Shown here: in pieces, positions 12,551-12,598 of the stretch
Position numbering within the stretch: position 1 is the first letter of the stretch
Layout of the letters: the number at the start of each line of letters is the position of its first letter
DNA from: an uncultured Eubacterium sp.
GTDB taxonomy: Bacteria > Bacillota_A > Clostridia > Lachnospirales > Lachnospiraceae
Direction of reading: 5' to 3'
NCBI GenBank assembly: GCA_948560485.1
Contig: CAOXUF010000040.1
Span: 1-12,598 of the forward strand
DNA: 12,598 bases
The notes under the pieces: generated by a model
What the model was told of the DNA's origin: nothing
What the model saw: the letters and a program-made list of their open reading frames with translations, nothing else
Database searches by the model: none
Made by a program: the position numbers and the translations under genes

Positions 12551-12598
12551 TTTTATAATCGTCTCCCATCAACAACCAGAAAATACTTAAAAGCAACA

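Overview
The window is AT-rich (roughly 30% G+C by eye). Its Shine-Dalgarno sites are strong (AGGAGG, GGAGGTG) and precede tightly packed, mostly small minus-strand genes. Gene style and content suggest a large phage, prophage or other mobile element of a Clostridia-type (Lachnospiraceae-like) gut Firmicute. There are no tRNA or rRNA genes, insertion sequences, CRISPR arrays or phage structural genes, so this looks like an early/accessory region. Host and element type are inferences; all family names come from motifs read by eye.

Layout. Positions 1-4070 (minus): the tip of an unknown gene, an HNH-type endonuclease, a calcineurin-like metallophosphoesterase, three small unknown proteins, a PP-loop ATPase (SGGKDS) whose start lies upstream of the first ordinary start codon, a structured non-coding stretch, a small zinc-ribbon protein and a small unknown protein. 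Positions 4090-5027 (plus): an isolated DUF4393/Abi-alpha cassette with its own promoter and a 17-bp inverted repeat behind it; the gene is split by a frameshift at an A9 run. Positions 5065-9580 (minus): a zinc-ribbon protein, a coiled-coil protein, an HD-domain protein, a second gene split by a frameshift, a DUF262/ParB-like protein, a sigma-70-family factor and an unknown 205-residue protein. Positions 9581-10026 hold no gene but contain a plus-strand promoter, a structured RNA and a terminator. Positions 10027-11158: a MazF-family toxin with a downstream overlapping partner gene, divergent from a Cro/CI-type repressor across a shared-promoter region. Positions 11335-12550 (minus): a protein with a HEPN-like RxxxxH motif and two small unknown proteins.

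How the parts may work together. Sigma factor, DUF262 protein, XRE repressor and MazF form a control layer. Abi-alpha, the HEPN-like protein and MazF are candidate defence or competition functions. The HD protein, metallophosphoesterase and PP-loop ATPase could act on nucleotides or nucleic acids.

The most unusual signals are non-coding. Two short plus-strand transcripts (about 1053-1130 and 9837-9955) have near-consensus promoters and end in long stem-loops, and both lie opposite to the surrounding genes. A four-helix minus-strand element (3379-3521) ends in a U tract upstream of the PP-loop gene. Also notable are genes whose only well-placed start after a strong Shine-Dalgarno is ATA (or ATT), and two genes split by single-base frameshifts. 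The frameshifts may be decay, slippage-controlled expression or assembly error; the sequence alone cannot decide.
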